In this document: positions 1 through 12,899 of the stretch, piece by piece
How positions within the stretch are numbered: the first letter of the stretch is position 1
Layout: the number at the start of each line of letters is the position of its first letter
NCBI GenBank assembly: GCA_003255025.1
Contig: QANY01000119.1
Location: 62,001 to 126,000, forward strand
Reading direction: 5' to 3'
Origin: Datisca glomerata
Taxonomy: Eukaryota; Streptophyta; Magnoliopsida; Cucurbitales; Datiscaceae
DNA length: 64,000 nt
Notes under the pieces: model-generated
The model's database searches: none
What the model was told of the DNA's origin: nothing
What the model saw: the letters and a program-made list of their open reading frames with translations, nothing else
Translations under genes and position numbers: made by a program

Positions 1-1263
1 GTGATGTGTTGTAGTTGATATGAAGAGAATATATAGAAAGACACGTTCCATTTCATTTTAACAATTAATGATTCTCTCTGGTTTTATTTCAAGCCCTCCT
101 TTAATATCGGGTCAGTACTGTATCAAGGATTAATCTACCTTTATTTTGTTCTTATATGAGTTCGACGGGATTTGATAAATGGTCTATTTATTTTCTTTTT
201 TTTCAAAGATTATTTCTATGTTATAACAAGTAAGATAACATTGCAAGTCTCGAAATTGGGGGACATCGACACAATGCACACAAAAAAAATAACAGAATGT
301 GCGTAATAAGTCAATGATCTAAAAACTAAAAGGGTATAAGAAAAAATTTATGAATAAATTTATAGCGTCGTTATTCTCAACGATCTAAAGTCAATCATTT
401 ATAAATAATATATCAATCAATCATAAATTAATTTTATAATGTTCATTAAAATAATTTATCATTTATATATTTATTAATCTATAAATAATTATCATAATAA
501 TTAAATAATTAAAACTTTTTCTCACTTTTAGTCTGTCTATAGTCAGTCTATTCTTAATAACCAGATTCTCAAAAATTATCTCAAAGAAAACCAAGTTCGC
601 ACTTGGATTCCGGTTAGCCTGACTTGGTTTTAATTCACAAAAAATTAAATTTCATGTTGCATTTCACTATTTTTTATCTCAATGTTGTGAAGAAAAAAAC
701 TATTTCTTTTCAAAATATTCCTAATATCACAAATACACTGTCACGGATGAAGATGTGATAGAGTTTTATTATCAAATAAATTTGTTTAGTTCTAATTTTT
801 CAAATAAGTTAAAGTAAGAAGAGTACATTGTAATTTGGCAAATAAGCTATAGTTAGTGGGGTATATTGTAAATAATCCAAAACTAAATAAAATGTCCTGG
901 CTATAATTTCAAAGTCCTCGAATAGATAACTGATTCGGTAATTTAAACACGTGGACCATTGTCATAATTATATAATATATAATATGTCCAACTCCATTGC
1001 ATGTGTATTAATAGGACAAGAAGCAGATCTAATAATTTTCTTTGTCATATTACACCCAACGGTCACATTAATTTGATTGTTTAAACTATTAGGATTTCAT
1101 TAGAAAAATGCCAAAGAATGCCTAACGAGGGCTGTTACCCCTTAACCTAGAGATATCAAGGGGTGGGGCATTCACCCGATGCTTGTCAAATAAACATATG
1201 ATCCCACTAATTATCATAAAAGTAGGTCTAATTGCCTACGTGGCACTCATTTAGAAGGACGAC
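1..1263. other. AT-rich intergenic DNA
   Basis: No open frame of note, RNA gene or recognisable transposon domain is visible. The stretch is AT-rich and ends at the left LTR of element B. The five bases before that LTR (1259-1263, ACGAC) may be half of a degraded target-site duplication. Confidence 0.6.
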
Positions 1264-2444
1264 TATAGATGTAAGGGTGTGATGTGTGTGAGTGTGAGAG
1301 TGGTCTACCAAACTTGTGATCGGAACAACGCCTAAGAACGTTGGGGAGGACACCGAGTGGTGAAGGGAAAGCACTCTAGACATTCAAAGGTGGTGACAAA
1401 TGCTTGCTGTCTCTCTCTAGAATGGGAGTTTCTCTCTTTCAAGTTTTTGTTCCCTTCAAAATGAAGGAGAAGCCCTCCTTTTTATAAGTGATCAAAAGAA
1501 GAGGGGACCATTGCAAGTAATCTCTTGATTAGATACAAGCTCGTCTCAAATCGTGCCACCTCAACTGACTAATCATGCTTAGGTGGGTAAGAGGAGAATT
1601 TCACATGAGCCAATCAGGTGGCGCCACTGGATCTTTGCGTACTGATCATGATCTAGGGAGAACATGTCTAGCCGGTGAGGCTCAACGGCGATGCTCACCC
1701 AGCACCTCCTCTCAAAGGGTTCTCTCAACCAAACCCCTCCCCAAGGTGGCAGGGTAGCACACCATTAATTTCTAAAGTAGTCGTACTGAAGAGGTATGTC
1801 CCCTTCCAATACAACGTAGCCTCACCCTTAATCCTACCAGTCCATAGCCTCCCAAGCGTTCCCAGGCAACCATATGTCCATCCAATTCTTTATCACTTGA
1901 CTTGGTGGTTTGTGATGTGATGACTCGTTGTGATAGCAGAATGATACGTACTGTTTGAAGTCGTCGTTGTTGTCTTTGAGTTGCATTATGAAGGGTGATC
2001 CAAGCACGTACATGGTACACCCATAAGGGTGACATCAATTGTGCTACCATGAGAGTGACATCAATGCTGCTACTATGAGGGTGGCATCAATGGTGTTACC
2101 ATGGGGGTGACATCAATGGTGCTGTCATATGGGTGACATCAATTGTGCTACCATATGGGTGACACCACATGGTGCTGCCATGGGGACGACCCCCATGGAT
2201 ACCTTAGTGGTGACACCCCATGAGGTGCACCTTAGTGGCGGCACCCCAAGGGGTGCGCCTTAGAGGCGGCACTCTATGGCGCACCTCAGCGGTGACACTC
2301 TATGGTGCATCTCAGCTGTGACACTTCATGATGCATCTCAACAGCGACACTCCATGGTGTATCCTTAGGGTAGAAACTCCTGACACGCCGTAAGAGTTGC
2401 GCTTCGTGGGGAGTCAACGTTAAGGTCATCAACCCTCATATACA
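1264..2444 (-). repeat. Left (3') LTR of element B
   Basis: This 1.18-kb block aligns along its length with 23416-25165 in the same orientation. Shared landmarks are the GATGyAAGGGTGTGA start, the CGTTGGGGAGGACA-like segment, AGCACACC, GTGATGTGATGACTCGTTGTGATAG, runs of about 25-bp GGGTGACATCAATGGTGC repeats, and the end at AACCCTCATATACA. The first base pair of the usual TG is TA here. A minus-strand TATA box lies at 1479-1487 beside the conserved AGCCCTCC segment, so transcription would run leftward. It lacks the roughly 570-bp insertion present in the right copy. Confidence 0.75.
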
Positions 2445-3067
2445 TTTAGTCTCCTGTGCAAGCACGGTGTGGAGTAATCGGGCTTGTAGACAATTTCTTC
2501 AATGTGGCAATCATCGTATCATCAAGTCCCCAATACTTTGATCGCCTCCAATACATGATGTATGTGGGCTGCATCAATATGTTATGCCCAATGTGGCTTC
2601 CTTATATGATGTAGGCCTATCTTTGTCATTATGTTCGACGAACCTAGATGAATTTCATGGGTGACACAAACGATGTAGCTTTAGAATTTTTGGAATAGAT
2701 TAATCGTGGCACGTGCATGTCAACTTTCAGAGGGCATAACTTTTGACTCAGGTGGAACCACGCGGCCTGTAAGATATCAAATTAAATCTTATTTAGAGAT
2801 CTACATGTGTGATTTAATTAAAGCGAAGCACATTTTGGGATCTAAAAAATACTGTTTTAACACTTTCGGAGGCCTAGAAGTTGCTTCAGTCGTAACCATT
2901 GGGCGTTTTTCATAATTTCCATCTCTTTTAATTTTTAATATTTTTTTGTGGCTTCCACTACATCAATGACGGGAAAATTGTTAAAAGTGAATTTCATGGG
3001 GGGGTTAATTTTGAAAAAATCTTCAAAATTTTGGAATTTTTTGGGAGTCCTCACTCCCTTCTCCCTC
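2445..3067 (+). other. Upstream region of the antisense PMD gene
   Basis: This is non-coding sequence between the left LTR and the TATA box at 3068. Immediately after the LTR the minus strand reads CAGGAGACTAAA, a weak, eroded candidate polypurine tract for element B. The rest becomes AT-rich toward the TATA box and is the likely promoter-proximal region of the plus-strand PMD gene. The short open frame at 2706-2915 has no family resemblance. Confidence 0.4.
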
Positions 3068-3076
3068 TATATATAG
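3068..3076 (+). promoter_or_regulatory. TATA box of the antisense PMD gene
   Basis: TATATATAG, preceded by a CT-rich stretch and followed by a CT-rich leader and a clear 5' splice site at 3258, looks like a plant RNA polymerase II core promoter. The orientation is opposite to the surrounding retrotransposon, so the PMD gene probably has its own promoter rather than using the LTR. Confidence 0.5.
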
Positions 3077-3339
3077 AACTTTAAATCAATAACTACCCCT
3101 TATCCTCCTCATTTAAGAGATCTTAAGACAAGTCATCAATTCCCTCTCCTTCAAGAAAACTTGGCAATTTTACCCTTTAATTATGGTATTTTATGCAAAG
3201 AATTTTAAGCTTCAAGGAAGGGTGTTCTTTCTTCTTCCTCCTTGGCTAGTGTTTGAGGTAAACCTTTGATCATTCACGTTTTCTTGAATTTTTGAGTGTT
3301 TTAGTGTTGTAAAATTATGTTTTGCTGCTATTTTTAGAT

Positions 3340-4045
3340 TGTTGATGCCATGGGTGCCGCCGTCTTGGCGTGGGCGAGGGAGGGAAGGGTTGGGGAGCCA
3401 TGGTGGCGGCCAGGCATTCTGGCTAGGTCCAATGGTGGGTTGAGTGTCGCCACTAGGGGTCTTAGGGGTGGGGTGTAGTGTGGGGCGAGGGTGAGAGTCA
3501 GACTATTGCCGTGTCGGGTTGAATCCACCTGAGGATAGAGCCTTCGCCACCACTGGGGCTCAGTGGTGGCCCAACATGTTGGCCAGTTCCATTGGCGGGT
3601 TGAGTGCCGCCACTAGGGTCTCGGGGGCGGGTGTGTAATAGGTTGAGGGGGATTGTGCTTCTTTGTCTGTGGGGCTTGCGTGTGTGAGGGGAGCTTAGCG
3701 GTTGGCTTGATGGCGGCATGGAGTAGCCCTTAGTAGTGGGTTGGCTTGGTGAGTGCTTAATGGCGGCATGGGTGGGCGTGGGGTGTCCTTGATGGCGGCA
3801 TGGAGTAGCCCTTAGTGGCGGGTTGGCCTGGTGAGGGCTTGATGGTGGCATGAGTGGGCGTTGGGTGTCCATAGTGGCGGCATGGGGTGAGTGATCCTTA
3901 GTGGCGGCAAGGGTGCTGAGCGTGATGCACGGGAGTGAGCGTGTTGGGTAGGTAAGGGTCGTGGGTTTGCTTGGGGATTCTGCGTCATCGTGCCACTAAG
4001 CTCTTGATACAATACCTTAGTTATTTTTCTAAACTTTACATACAC
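3340..4045. repeat. GC-rich repetitive intron of the PMD gene
   Basis: This GC-rich block between splice sites 3258 and 4078 contains imperfect repeats, clearest at 3700-3890, around GATGGCGGCATGGAGTAGCC and TAGTGGCGGGTTGG. Open frames on the minus strand here are by-products of base composition. Confidence 0.55.
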
Positions 4046-4204
4046 CTTGGTCTAACCAAGTCTTTGTTTTATTTGTAGATCTTGCTTTCACAAACTATCA
4101 AGTAGTCGGCGTGTGCACCAGTAGGAGTCGAGCTCTCTACTTTGGATTCCTCTCTTCAGGTGAGTAAAATACTCATTATTATACTGAGAATTTTTTGCAA
4201 CTAG

Positions 4205-4495
4205 GATGTCTCATGATGAACATACCTCCCCTATAAGATGTTTGTAATATGTTTCCCCGCATAGGAAATTTTGAAAAATTTCCTCCATTGGACATGCCTC
4301 CATTCAACATGCATTCGTCGTAGGGTGTTTGTAGTATGCTTCACCACTTAGGAAAATTTTTGAAATTTTTTGTGCCTTCGTCATAGGGTGTTTGTAGTAT
4401 GCTTCCCCCCTTGGAAAAAGTTTGAATTTTTTTTTGCCTCCGTCATAGGATGTTTGTAGTATACTTCCGCCTTAGTAAAATTTCAAAAATTTGTA
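4205..4495 (+). repeat. About 63-bp tandem repeats in PMD intron 2
   Basis: Roughly four imperfect units are centred on GTCATAGGGTGTTTGTAGTATGC followed by a pyrimidine run and AAATTTTTGAAATTTT. The array lies inside the intron that ends at 4559, just before the ATG-bearing exon. Confidence 0.6.
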
Positions 4496-7400
4496 TGGAC
4501 TTGGTGATTTTGCGTGTAGCCATTCTCTTGCTTGTAACACATGCTCCTCTATTTTGTAGATTTTTATTTATATCCATGGCTTTTTCAAAGGTTGAGCTTA
4601 CTACGGGCAAAGGTGAGTCAGCTCCCCCAGTTCCTCCCAAACCATGGTCCTCGATGAAGCCTATTGCTGACTGCATGATTAATGGAATGTCGAAGTCGAT
4701 TAAAAGGGAGGTTAATTCTAGAGTCTTGATGGAGGAGGAGAGTGAGCAGGTTGAGTTCCTTAAGCTTGAGCAAGTGTCGTTCCTTCCGAATGCTCGTGGT
4801 AATTTTCTGATTCCCCCCATTGACTTGGGGAGTCATTGCAAGCCGTGGGTGGGCTGGGAGGATTGGTGTGCACACATACTTTCTGACTCTGAGTATGTCA
4901 CCTTGATAAAGAGAGTCGAAGTTTTGGAAGCATTGGAGGTGGCGTCCAAATTGTTGATCCAACGCGACACCGCTCTAGTTCATTCACTTCTTCACCATTG
5001 GTGCAGCTACTCACATGCTTTCATTGCCGCTTGGGGAGACTTTACCTCTACACTATAGGATGCACACGTATTGTTGCATCTTCCTATATTTGGTGATTAT
5101 CGCGCCCTCTTCAAAACTACAGGGCCTAAAATACACAGGGTGATTGATCTTCTTGAGGATGGTTTGAAGAATTATTACAATCCTTCTTCTGGTAGTAAAC
5201 ATGGGAAGAGGGTCAACTTTTCTAGGTGGATGAGTCGCTTCTTCAAGGACTATGATTCAAATTCGAAAAAATTGGCAAGTCGTTTTCCCATCGATGGCGT
5301 CATGTATGAGAATGGGGAGGTGGAGCTGGCCGCATTCCTATCCATGTGGCTATTGAGATACACTTTTCTAGGTGAGGGTCTGGTGATGATTTGTTTTACA
5401 TTTATTATCTTTTGCATTAGTTGTTGTTCTTTGCCTGGGTATTCTCACATTGTTCTTCTCAAATGTTTTTGTAGGTATGCCAAAGGAGATGGTGTGTAAG
5501 CTCGTACTACCAATGGCAGCCATGTTGGCGACGGGGTAGAGGATTACGCTCGGGCCCCTATTCTTGGCCAATCTTTACTACTTGCTCGATCGCTTCCCCA
5601 ATGATCTAAAGAGGTCCATGGGCAGGTATGAGGTCATGACCTACGTGGACTGCTCATTCTTGTAAATGTTTGTATAGGAGCGAATAGTACACTGTGCTCC
5701 TCAGAAGGTTGATTACAAGAAGTGGGAGCACCCTTCTGAACCGCCTCGCGCATGGTCCTGATGTGGGATCAAGACTCCTTCTCGTGTCAACTTTTTGCGA
5801 GACATTGACGTGTATAACTACTTCTGATCTCACCCTTATCTTGGCGGTTGCATCGGTTACGCCCGCACTATATTTGGGGAGCGGTGGACATGCACATTAC
5901 GCTTAGTATGGAGGTCATGCTTGGTTGGTCTAGTCTTGACATGATTCTGGTGGTGATCATGAGACATTTCACTCTTCTCGTGATGGTGGAGTTAAAGGAT
6001 GGGCAGGATGGGAACCATTTAACATCGACGTGCTATCAGTGTAATCAAGTTGCTTGTCACTTCAGCTATGACCAAGTTACCGCCAGTCTTAAATTGGAGT
6101 GAGTGCAGGGCAAGGAAGCATTGACGCTACAGACAGGTAATAGGGATTATGGGACGCTGCTCCTCGCAAGCTACTCGTCCCTTGTGTTGCTCGCATGCCT
6201 CACCGAACTATAAAGCTCAATGTATTTTGGATGAGTCAAAAGTCAAGATGGACTAGAAGCTTAGCGTCTCCTTTAAATATGTTAGATGCTCTGATGGTTT
6301 GTAGGGGTGACATCACGTTGGGCCTTATTCCCAAGCCTATGTCTGGGGTGGTGCATTCTGAGACGGGTCAAGGAGTCACTTCAGACACTGAGCCAGTGGG
6401 ACACTCGAATGCGGTGTAGAAAGGAGGCACATCTAGAGTCCCTATTACAACCAAGGTCGCCCCTACTAGTAAGAGTCATACGGCTAGAACCATTTCATGA
6501 AGACCAATCCTACAATTGGTTCTTCTCTAAAGTTTAAGCCTGCATCCGAGGGGATTGCCGCGCGTGGGCTCACCAATGCCTCTAGCAGAGACCCACTCGT
6601 GGTATTCCATCATCACCTTCGACAGTTTGTCCCTTTTTTATGAAGACTTATACTCTTTTATTTAACATTCACTGTGTACCTTTATAATGGACTAGGTAAT
6701 TGATACTTGTATTTGTTTCAGCATCCTCTAGGGAATTCAGGACATGTTAATGGCAAGGATGAGGTCCCATAATTAATGTGACAAAGGAAAAGGGCAGCAC
6801 CAGCGTTGGAGGGCATATCTTCAACTGGGTTAGTCTAAGCCAAGAAGGCGAGGACGTTGGTATATACATATCTTCCTCTCATTCTTCTTCTTCTTTTTGT
6901 TAACTAGTACTTATAACATTGTTATTTGCCCTCTTCCTTTTGAGAAGAGTATGGTCGTGGCCCAACCAGGGAGGATCACCCTGTGGTAGAAAGGAACAAC
7001 GGGCACATGCCAGCTATTTCAGAGAGCATGGAGGCATAGCTCGAGGTGTGTGTGAACTTTATCTTGGTTTTTTGTGCCATGTTTGTACATTTCTCATTGG
7101 TCCAAGTTGAAACTGATGTTTCCATATGCAGGATTTCATAGCACCGATGCCAACGCAATTATCGCCCTTCGACAATGAACTAAGTGATTGAGATTCATCT
7201 CCATCTAGCGAACGAGGGGCCCTTCCTACCATTGTCATGGAAGAAAATGACATAGCTGATTCTGCTACTTCCCCCTTGATATCATGCAACTGGAAGAGGT
7301 AGAGGAGTCTCCTCTCGTGGAAGATTCCCACGCGAGGGTAAAGGTACAATTTTATTGCATGCTTTGATAGCGTAGTCTAATTATTTGTAAATGCCTTGCC

Positions 7401-8280
7401 AACATGTGTTTGCTTGGTTCTTGGGGAGAAATACTTCATATTTACAACATGTTGCATTTCACCATGCAGGGGTTTACCGATGTGAATGAGCGTGGGATGA
7501 TTACGACAACATGGGGGTTCCCTACAGGTTAGAGGATGGAGGTGATGGTGCAGCAGCACGCTCCTTGGATGTGACTCCTGCAGCCTCCAACATAGTTACT
7601 ATTATTATGGTAACAACTGATGCAAGCTTCCGTGGTGATGCAGTCGTGAGAGGGGAGCTCGAGACTATGGTGGCGGCATCTCAACCTCGTCAAGCGTCTG
7701 TTGATGAGGATCCTCCATTGGATTATAATGATGATCACGTTGCAACCCCTCTTCAGAACCTGAGTAAGGTGAGGTCGACTGGTGAGAGCTACGGGATTGA
7801 CAGCATGAGCTACGAATCTTATAGTCAAACAAATTCAAGCTGGAGCTTTCTGGACGAATGGTTTAGTATGACCAGGTTTTTATGGACGGGACCTTTATCG
7901 TGTATCTCCATAAGGTTGTTAAAACTCATTCTGATTGACATTCAATTCTTATACTTTACCAGGCATATTCACCAATTCTAGATTGTTATGGTTGGTGAGA
8001 CATTGTTCATTTTGGTCCACCTTCAGTACAAGGATATCTACCTGGAGGTGGTATCTTATGTGTTGAACATGTGGAAGGAGATGAAGATGTTGCATATGAA
8101 GTTGGATAGGTTGACGCCTACCATTTATAACTTCTGGGGATTGGCAAAGGAGGTGTACATAGAGCATTTAGAAGTGCGACGTCACTTTCACAAGAGTGAG
8201 TGCTTGTGGCACAAGCGAAGATAGCGGACTTAGACGAAAATATCACTTCTCAATTTTTATGGGTTGCACTTCTTCCTTAA

Positions 8281-9176
8281 AGTCTGCGGTGAACATGGAT
8301 GCTAGAGTTGCCAGTGCATCTGCAATTTGATTACTCTCTCTAGGTATATGGTCAAATGAGATCACTTCAAAAGTTTGGCTTAACTTAGTTACATGTTTGT
8401 TGTAAGGTACTAGCTTGGAATCTCTAGCTTCCCATTCCCCGTTTAGTTATCTTATCACCAATAACGAATCTTTGTACACTCGAAGCTTCCTTTTCTTTGT
8501 CATAAGCTGCTTGAATTCCCACGAAACATGCCTCATATTCTGCCACATTGTTTGTGCTGTCAAAGCATAGTTTTGCCGTGAATGGGAACAACTTTCCCTC
8601 CGGAGATATGAGGATTGCCCCAATTCCATGTCCTACATCATTACACGTGCCATCAAATAACATTGTCCACAATTCTGGATCCATAGATTCTCCATTTTTT
8701 AATATGATTGATATGTTCTCATCAGAAAAATCAAACTTCATAGGCTCATAATCTTGCACTGGTTGATCTATAAGATAATCAGCAAGTACACTTTATTTTA
8801 TTGATTTTCTCGTGACATAAACAATATCATATTCCGTGAGCAACATTTTCCATTTAGCAATTCGCCCAGAAAGTGATGGCTTTTCAAAGATATATTTGAT
8901 TGGATCCATCTTTGAAATTAACCAAGTCGTGTGGTATAACACATACTGTCTAAGCCGATGAGCAACCCACGCTAATGTACAACACATTTTCTCCAACATC
9001 GAATAATTAGCCTCATAATTTGTGAACATTTTGCTTAAATAGTATATCGCTTGTTTTTTCCTTCTAGAGGCGTCATGTTGACCAAGTACACAACCCATGG
9101 ATTTTCTTGTCACTGTAAGATACAAAATGAGTGGACGCCTTGGAGTTGGAGGAACAAGTATAGTTGGATTTTGCAA
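8281..9176 (-). pseudogene. Element A RNase H and archaeal-type RNase H
   Basis: From right to left: 9176-8793 is the canonical retroelement RNase H region (LTVTRKSMGCVLGQHD, then YYLSKMFTNYEANYSMLEK and the GRIAKWKMLLTEYDIVYV tether motif). After a stop near 8792 comes a second RNase H (8759 to about 8281) with LWTMLFDGTCNDVGHGIGA, TNNVAEYEACFVGI and DALATLASM. This second domain is the archaeal-type aRH typical of Tat elements. In elements of this type integrase follows; here the sequence ends instead. The coding frame shifts near 8430. Confidence 0.75.
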
Positions 9177-9341
9177 GTATTGCTTGATATTCTCAAAAGC
9201 AATTTGGCAATCATCATTTCATCCTTCTGTATCATTTTTGCGGAGAAGTTTAAAGATAGGTTCACAAGTTGCAGTTAGATGTGAGATGAACCGGGCTATG
9301 TAATTTAATCTCCCCAAGAAACCTCTAACTTCCTTTTGAGT

Positions 9342-10274
9342 TTAAGGTGGTGGCATATCAATGATGGCTCGAACCTTGTCAGGGTCAACTTTTATTCCTT
9401 CCTTGCACACGACAAAACCAAGTAGTTTCCCTAAAGACGTTGCGAATGTACACTTTGTCGGGTTAAGCTTTAATTGAAACTTTCTCAACCGTCCAAATAG
9501 TTTTCGCAGAGTGACCGTATGATCTTCCCCTTGATGAGATTTGGCAATCATATCATCAACGTACACTTCAATTTCTTTATGCATCATATCATGAAACAGT
9601 GTTACCATTGCCCGCTGGTAAGTCGCCCCTGCATTCTTCAGGCCAAATGGCATAACCTTATAACAAAATGTACCCCACAAAGTTATAAAAGTCATCTTTT
9701 CACTTACTTCAGGAGCCATTTTGATTTGGTTATACCCCGAAAAACCATCCATGAAAGAGAAGGTTGAATGTCCTGCAGTGTTATCTACTAAGATATCGAT
9801 ATCGGGTAATGGAAAATTATTCTTGGGGCTTGCCCGATTTAAGTCTCTATAATCGAAGCACACCCTTGCTTTCCCATTTTTCTTCAGTAGTAGGACTATG
9901 TTAGCAACCTATTAAGGGTATTTTGCTACTTCTAGAAAACCCGCATCTACTTTCTTTTTAACTTCTTCTTTGATCTTTACCAACATGTTTGATTTCATTT
10001 TCCGTAATTTTTGTCGCACTGGTTTACTTTCGGGCATAAGTGGCAAATGATGAACCACGATATCAGTGTCTAGACCTGGAATATCTTGGTAAGACCATGC
10101 AAAGACGTCAATATACTCTTTGAGTAAGTCAATTAATTCTCGACTGCTTTGGCTTGTCATAGAATGGTCGATTTGGACCTCTTTCGTCTCTCCCTCCAAT
10201 CCCAAATTTTTCACCTCCGTTAAATCTTGATATGGTTGAGTTATTTTTTCATCCTTCTCTACCATTCTTAACAT
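9342..10274 (-). pseudogene. Element A reverse transcriptase
   Basis: 10274-9912 carries the pre-RT segment (YIDVFAWSYQDIPGLDTDI, then a VRQKLRKMK segment). A TAA near 9910 interrupts the VAKYP-VANIVLL junction. 9863-9342 carries the polymerase core: CFDYRDLNRASPKNNFPLPD, FSFMDGFSGYNQI, MPFGLKNAGATYQRAM, catalytic YVDDM and LNPTKCTFA. The catalytic aspartates are intact, but the upstream stop and the stop at the end of this segment break the polyprotein. RT would copy element RNA to cDNA in virus-like particles. Confidence 0.85.
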
Positions 10275-10731
10275 TTCCGGAGATGGTTCAAAATTATCCT
10301 CGTCACTTTCATCTTACTCTACGCTAAGAATGAGATTGTCAAGTTATTGCCTATCCTCTTGTTTTCAAAATCACCGTTCTCAAACCTGAATCGAATTATT
10401 GGATGAAAAGAAGACGAGAAAAAAATGCATGAGTATGAACAACATTTTAGAAATGGAAAAAGTAGACATAAAAGGAAGAACAAAAAGAACTGGAATTATA
10501 TTTATCATTAGCAAAATGAGATGAAACAGGTTTTTAGATTTTCATTCAAAGAGATGACGTGAAATAGACGAGAACAGAGGCCCATAACAATGAAATTCCT
10601 AAGGCATTGGGTAGAATCATTAGAATTTTGGCATGAACACATTACTCTTGAAAATTCTTGACATGCACTGGTAGCTCGATGACGTCCCAACTGTTAAGTT
10701 CATGATCTGAATTGTATCGAGAAACCAAGTC

Positions 10732-12066
10732 CTATGTACTTGCACTTGATGATTTTCCCAAGATTGCGGAGATTGAAAGCTCGGCGATATCATCTTCAAG
10801 GTTGAACTGCTCTACTATAACCGGTTCTTCGAATGAAATTCCCCCACTTATAAAGGTTTTAGAAATATGGGGTATAATCATCATTTCCATATTGAATTCC
10901 CTATTTTCGAGCCTAGATCCTCTTTTCTTTCTTTTGAGCTTCCACTCTGCTTTATCAGCCTTGATCGGTCTATATCCAAGCTCAAACCTTTGTTCATTCT
11001 TGTCCCACTCGATTAACTTATTTATGCCTTGATGCTTACCCCCGAGTCCTTTGCCTGTCTTGTATCCCCCTTTTATCATCAACTTTGCCATCATCTGAGA
11101 TACTTTTGATAGGCTTGATGTTGGAGTGAGTTTTCCACTAGCAACAAATGTAGTGTTTGCAATCTCAAATGATTGAAATGAGCACTCCAATACTTCTTCT
11201 ACCACCTCAACATACAGCATGGTAGCCGGCTTGGATACCAATAAATCTTCTTCCCCGTATATACAAATGAGTTTATGATCCATTATAAATTTCAGCTTCT
11301 GATGTAATGAAGACGGTACTACCCCGACAGAGTGAATCCATGGTCGACCTAAAAGAAAACTGTATGCTGGATTTATGTCCATGACTTGAAAAACAATATT
11401 GAATAGGCATGGCCCGATTTGAATTTGTATCTCTATGTCTCCGACTACTTCTCTTCGGGTACCGTCAACTGCTCTTACTATCATCATGCTCGGTCGCATA
11501 TATGTTGCGTCCACAGGGAGCTTTGCTAGTGTGGATCTTAGCATTACATTTAGAGACGAGCCATTATCAATCAATACTTTTGCGACAACATAATCCCCAC
11601 ATTTCACAGATATATGTAGAGCTCTGGTGTGTCCAGTGCCATCGACAGGGATTTCATCATCTGCGGTAATATTTCCCACAATTCCACTCAACTTCTCCAC
11701 CGTAATGTCATGATAAACATATGCTTGATTCAAAACCTTCAATAATGCTTGAAGATGTGGTTCAGAATTCAGAAAGAGTGACAGTAAAGATATGCGAGTA
11801 GGTAAGCGATTAAGTTGTTCTATCACCTTATACTCGCTTTGGTTAATGAGCTTCAAAAAATCACATACTTCTTCTTCAGACACTGCTCTTTCTTTCTCCA
11901 TACTTTTTATTATATATGGGTCTATCACTTGGTCGCCATGCATTTCTCCTAGGAATTCATGACCATTGTCGCCTTCTTTGGCCTTCCCTTTCCTTTTCCT
12001 TTCAAACTCATCGCTTTTATCCATTTTCAAAACTTCTGGCATGTAGCATCTGCCACTCCTCGTCAT
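10732..12066 (-). pseudogene. Element A aspartic protease with G-patch
   Basis: A single 444-codon open frame. Around residue 165 it has VLIDNGSSLNVM, the active-site segment in the D-N-G variant common in Tat polyproteins; then SFLLGRPWIHSVGVVPSSLHQ (about 240-260), the substrate-flap side of these proteases; then a glycine-rich G-patch (MIKGGYKTGKGLGGKHQGI, about 333-351). It would cleave the Gag-Pol polyprotein. The frame is intact, but it is separated from gag and RT by stops. The spacer between this ORF and the RT (10275-10731) is non-coding in the present sequence. Confidence 0.75.
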
Positions 12067-12116
12067 CCCACCTACTCCTAAAATATTAGTTATGGGGAGA
12101 TCGAGGTTAGACGGAT

Positions 12117-12899
12117 TTAGCTCTTGAGTTTTGTCATTACCGCTTGTAATGACCTCATATTCATACGTCCATGGTACTGCTCTTGAATCTTTGTAAGCAA
12201 ACGCACCCGGTGTTTGAATGGTGATAGCATCGGAGCATAAGATGTAGTGGTGTGAGTTGAATTTTCCTTGTAATGTATTGTGAGAGGTTTTGGGATATAG
12301 GACGACATTTCAACATTAACTTCAGATGATTCTTTAGTTATCATGAGGACTAAAGAGTCATCTTCCTGGTATTCCCTTTCTCCTTTATGACTTATTGTAA
12401 GTATCTTTGCATCCAACAACTTTTGCACTTCCATTTTAAAATCAGCACATTCCTCAATTGTATGCCCTGTCACATTCTTATGAAACAAACAATCAAAGTC
12501 ATGCATATGCTTCCTAGAAATTCCCTCATCCTCTGAGCGTGTTAGTTAGTTGTACCCTGCTCTAGAAAGAAGATGGAAAAGTGTTTCCATTGATGTGCTC
12601 ACATCTTCCACGTCCCTCTTTCCATATAAAAAATATTCCTCAATTGCATTTACGGTAGGATTCTCATGATTTGGTAGAGGGTTGGAATTGATATCTGGAT
12701 TCCCATTAGCCTTTTTAAAATTCAACCATCCAGCCTTGATCAGTGCATGTACTTTACCTTTTAATGCCGTGCAATTCTCAGTCGAATGTCCCACTACCCC
12801 AGCATGATAATCACAGCGAGCAGTTGGATCATACCACCTTGGGTATTGCGGTTGTAGAGGTTCATAAGGAATTGACACCAATTGATTATTCTGTATCAA
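12117..12899 (-). pseudogene. Element A gag-pol linker with two zinc-binding-like motifs
   Basis: 12899-12546 has CDYHAGVVGHSTENCTALK and LIKAGWLNFKK; 12506-12117 has CLFHKNVTGHTIEECADFK and VQKLLDAKIL. The repeated C-x2-H-x4-GH-x4-C spacing is characteristic of the region between gag and protease in this Tat family. Two adjacent frames are separated by a stop near 12545. The first half is homologous to 60096-60326 in element C. Confidence 0.7.

Larger units (their letters stand above)
3100..8250 (+). pseudogene. PMD (plant mobile domain) gene remnant, antisense to element B
   Basis: Proposed structure: leader exon about 3100-3257, exon 4079-4159, main exon 4560-5371 with ATG at 4576, and a next exon from 5475. 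All have GT/AG borders, and 5371/5475 joins in frame (FLG-MPKEM). The main exon encodes a PMD core: W-G-W-E-D-W near residue 96, a SHAFIAAWGDFTSTL-x-DAHVLLHLPIFGD segment, a cysteine-free RWMSRFFKDY segment and FLSMWLLRYTFLG. The next exon adds LGPLFLANLYYLLDRF and FL-x-MFV-x-ERIVHC, typical of the PMD C-terminal half. In-frame stops at 5056-5058, 5537-5539, 5663-5665 and 5675-5677 disable it. Downstream, 7511-8247 is low-complexity then coiled-coil-like (AQAKIADLDENI at the end). PMD proteins occur as host MAIN/MAIL factors and as passengers in MULEs and Ty3/gypsy elements; this copy fits the passenger type. Confidence 0.7.

Noticed and set aside
1575..2050. Short frames in both orientations in the left LTR
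   Set aside because: LTR sequence shared with 23416-25165; non-coding.
3334..4045. Proline/histidine-rich minus-strand frames
   Set aside because: GC-rich repetitive intron of the antisense PMD gene; no start context or family match.
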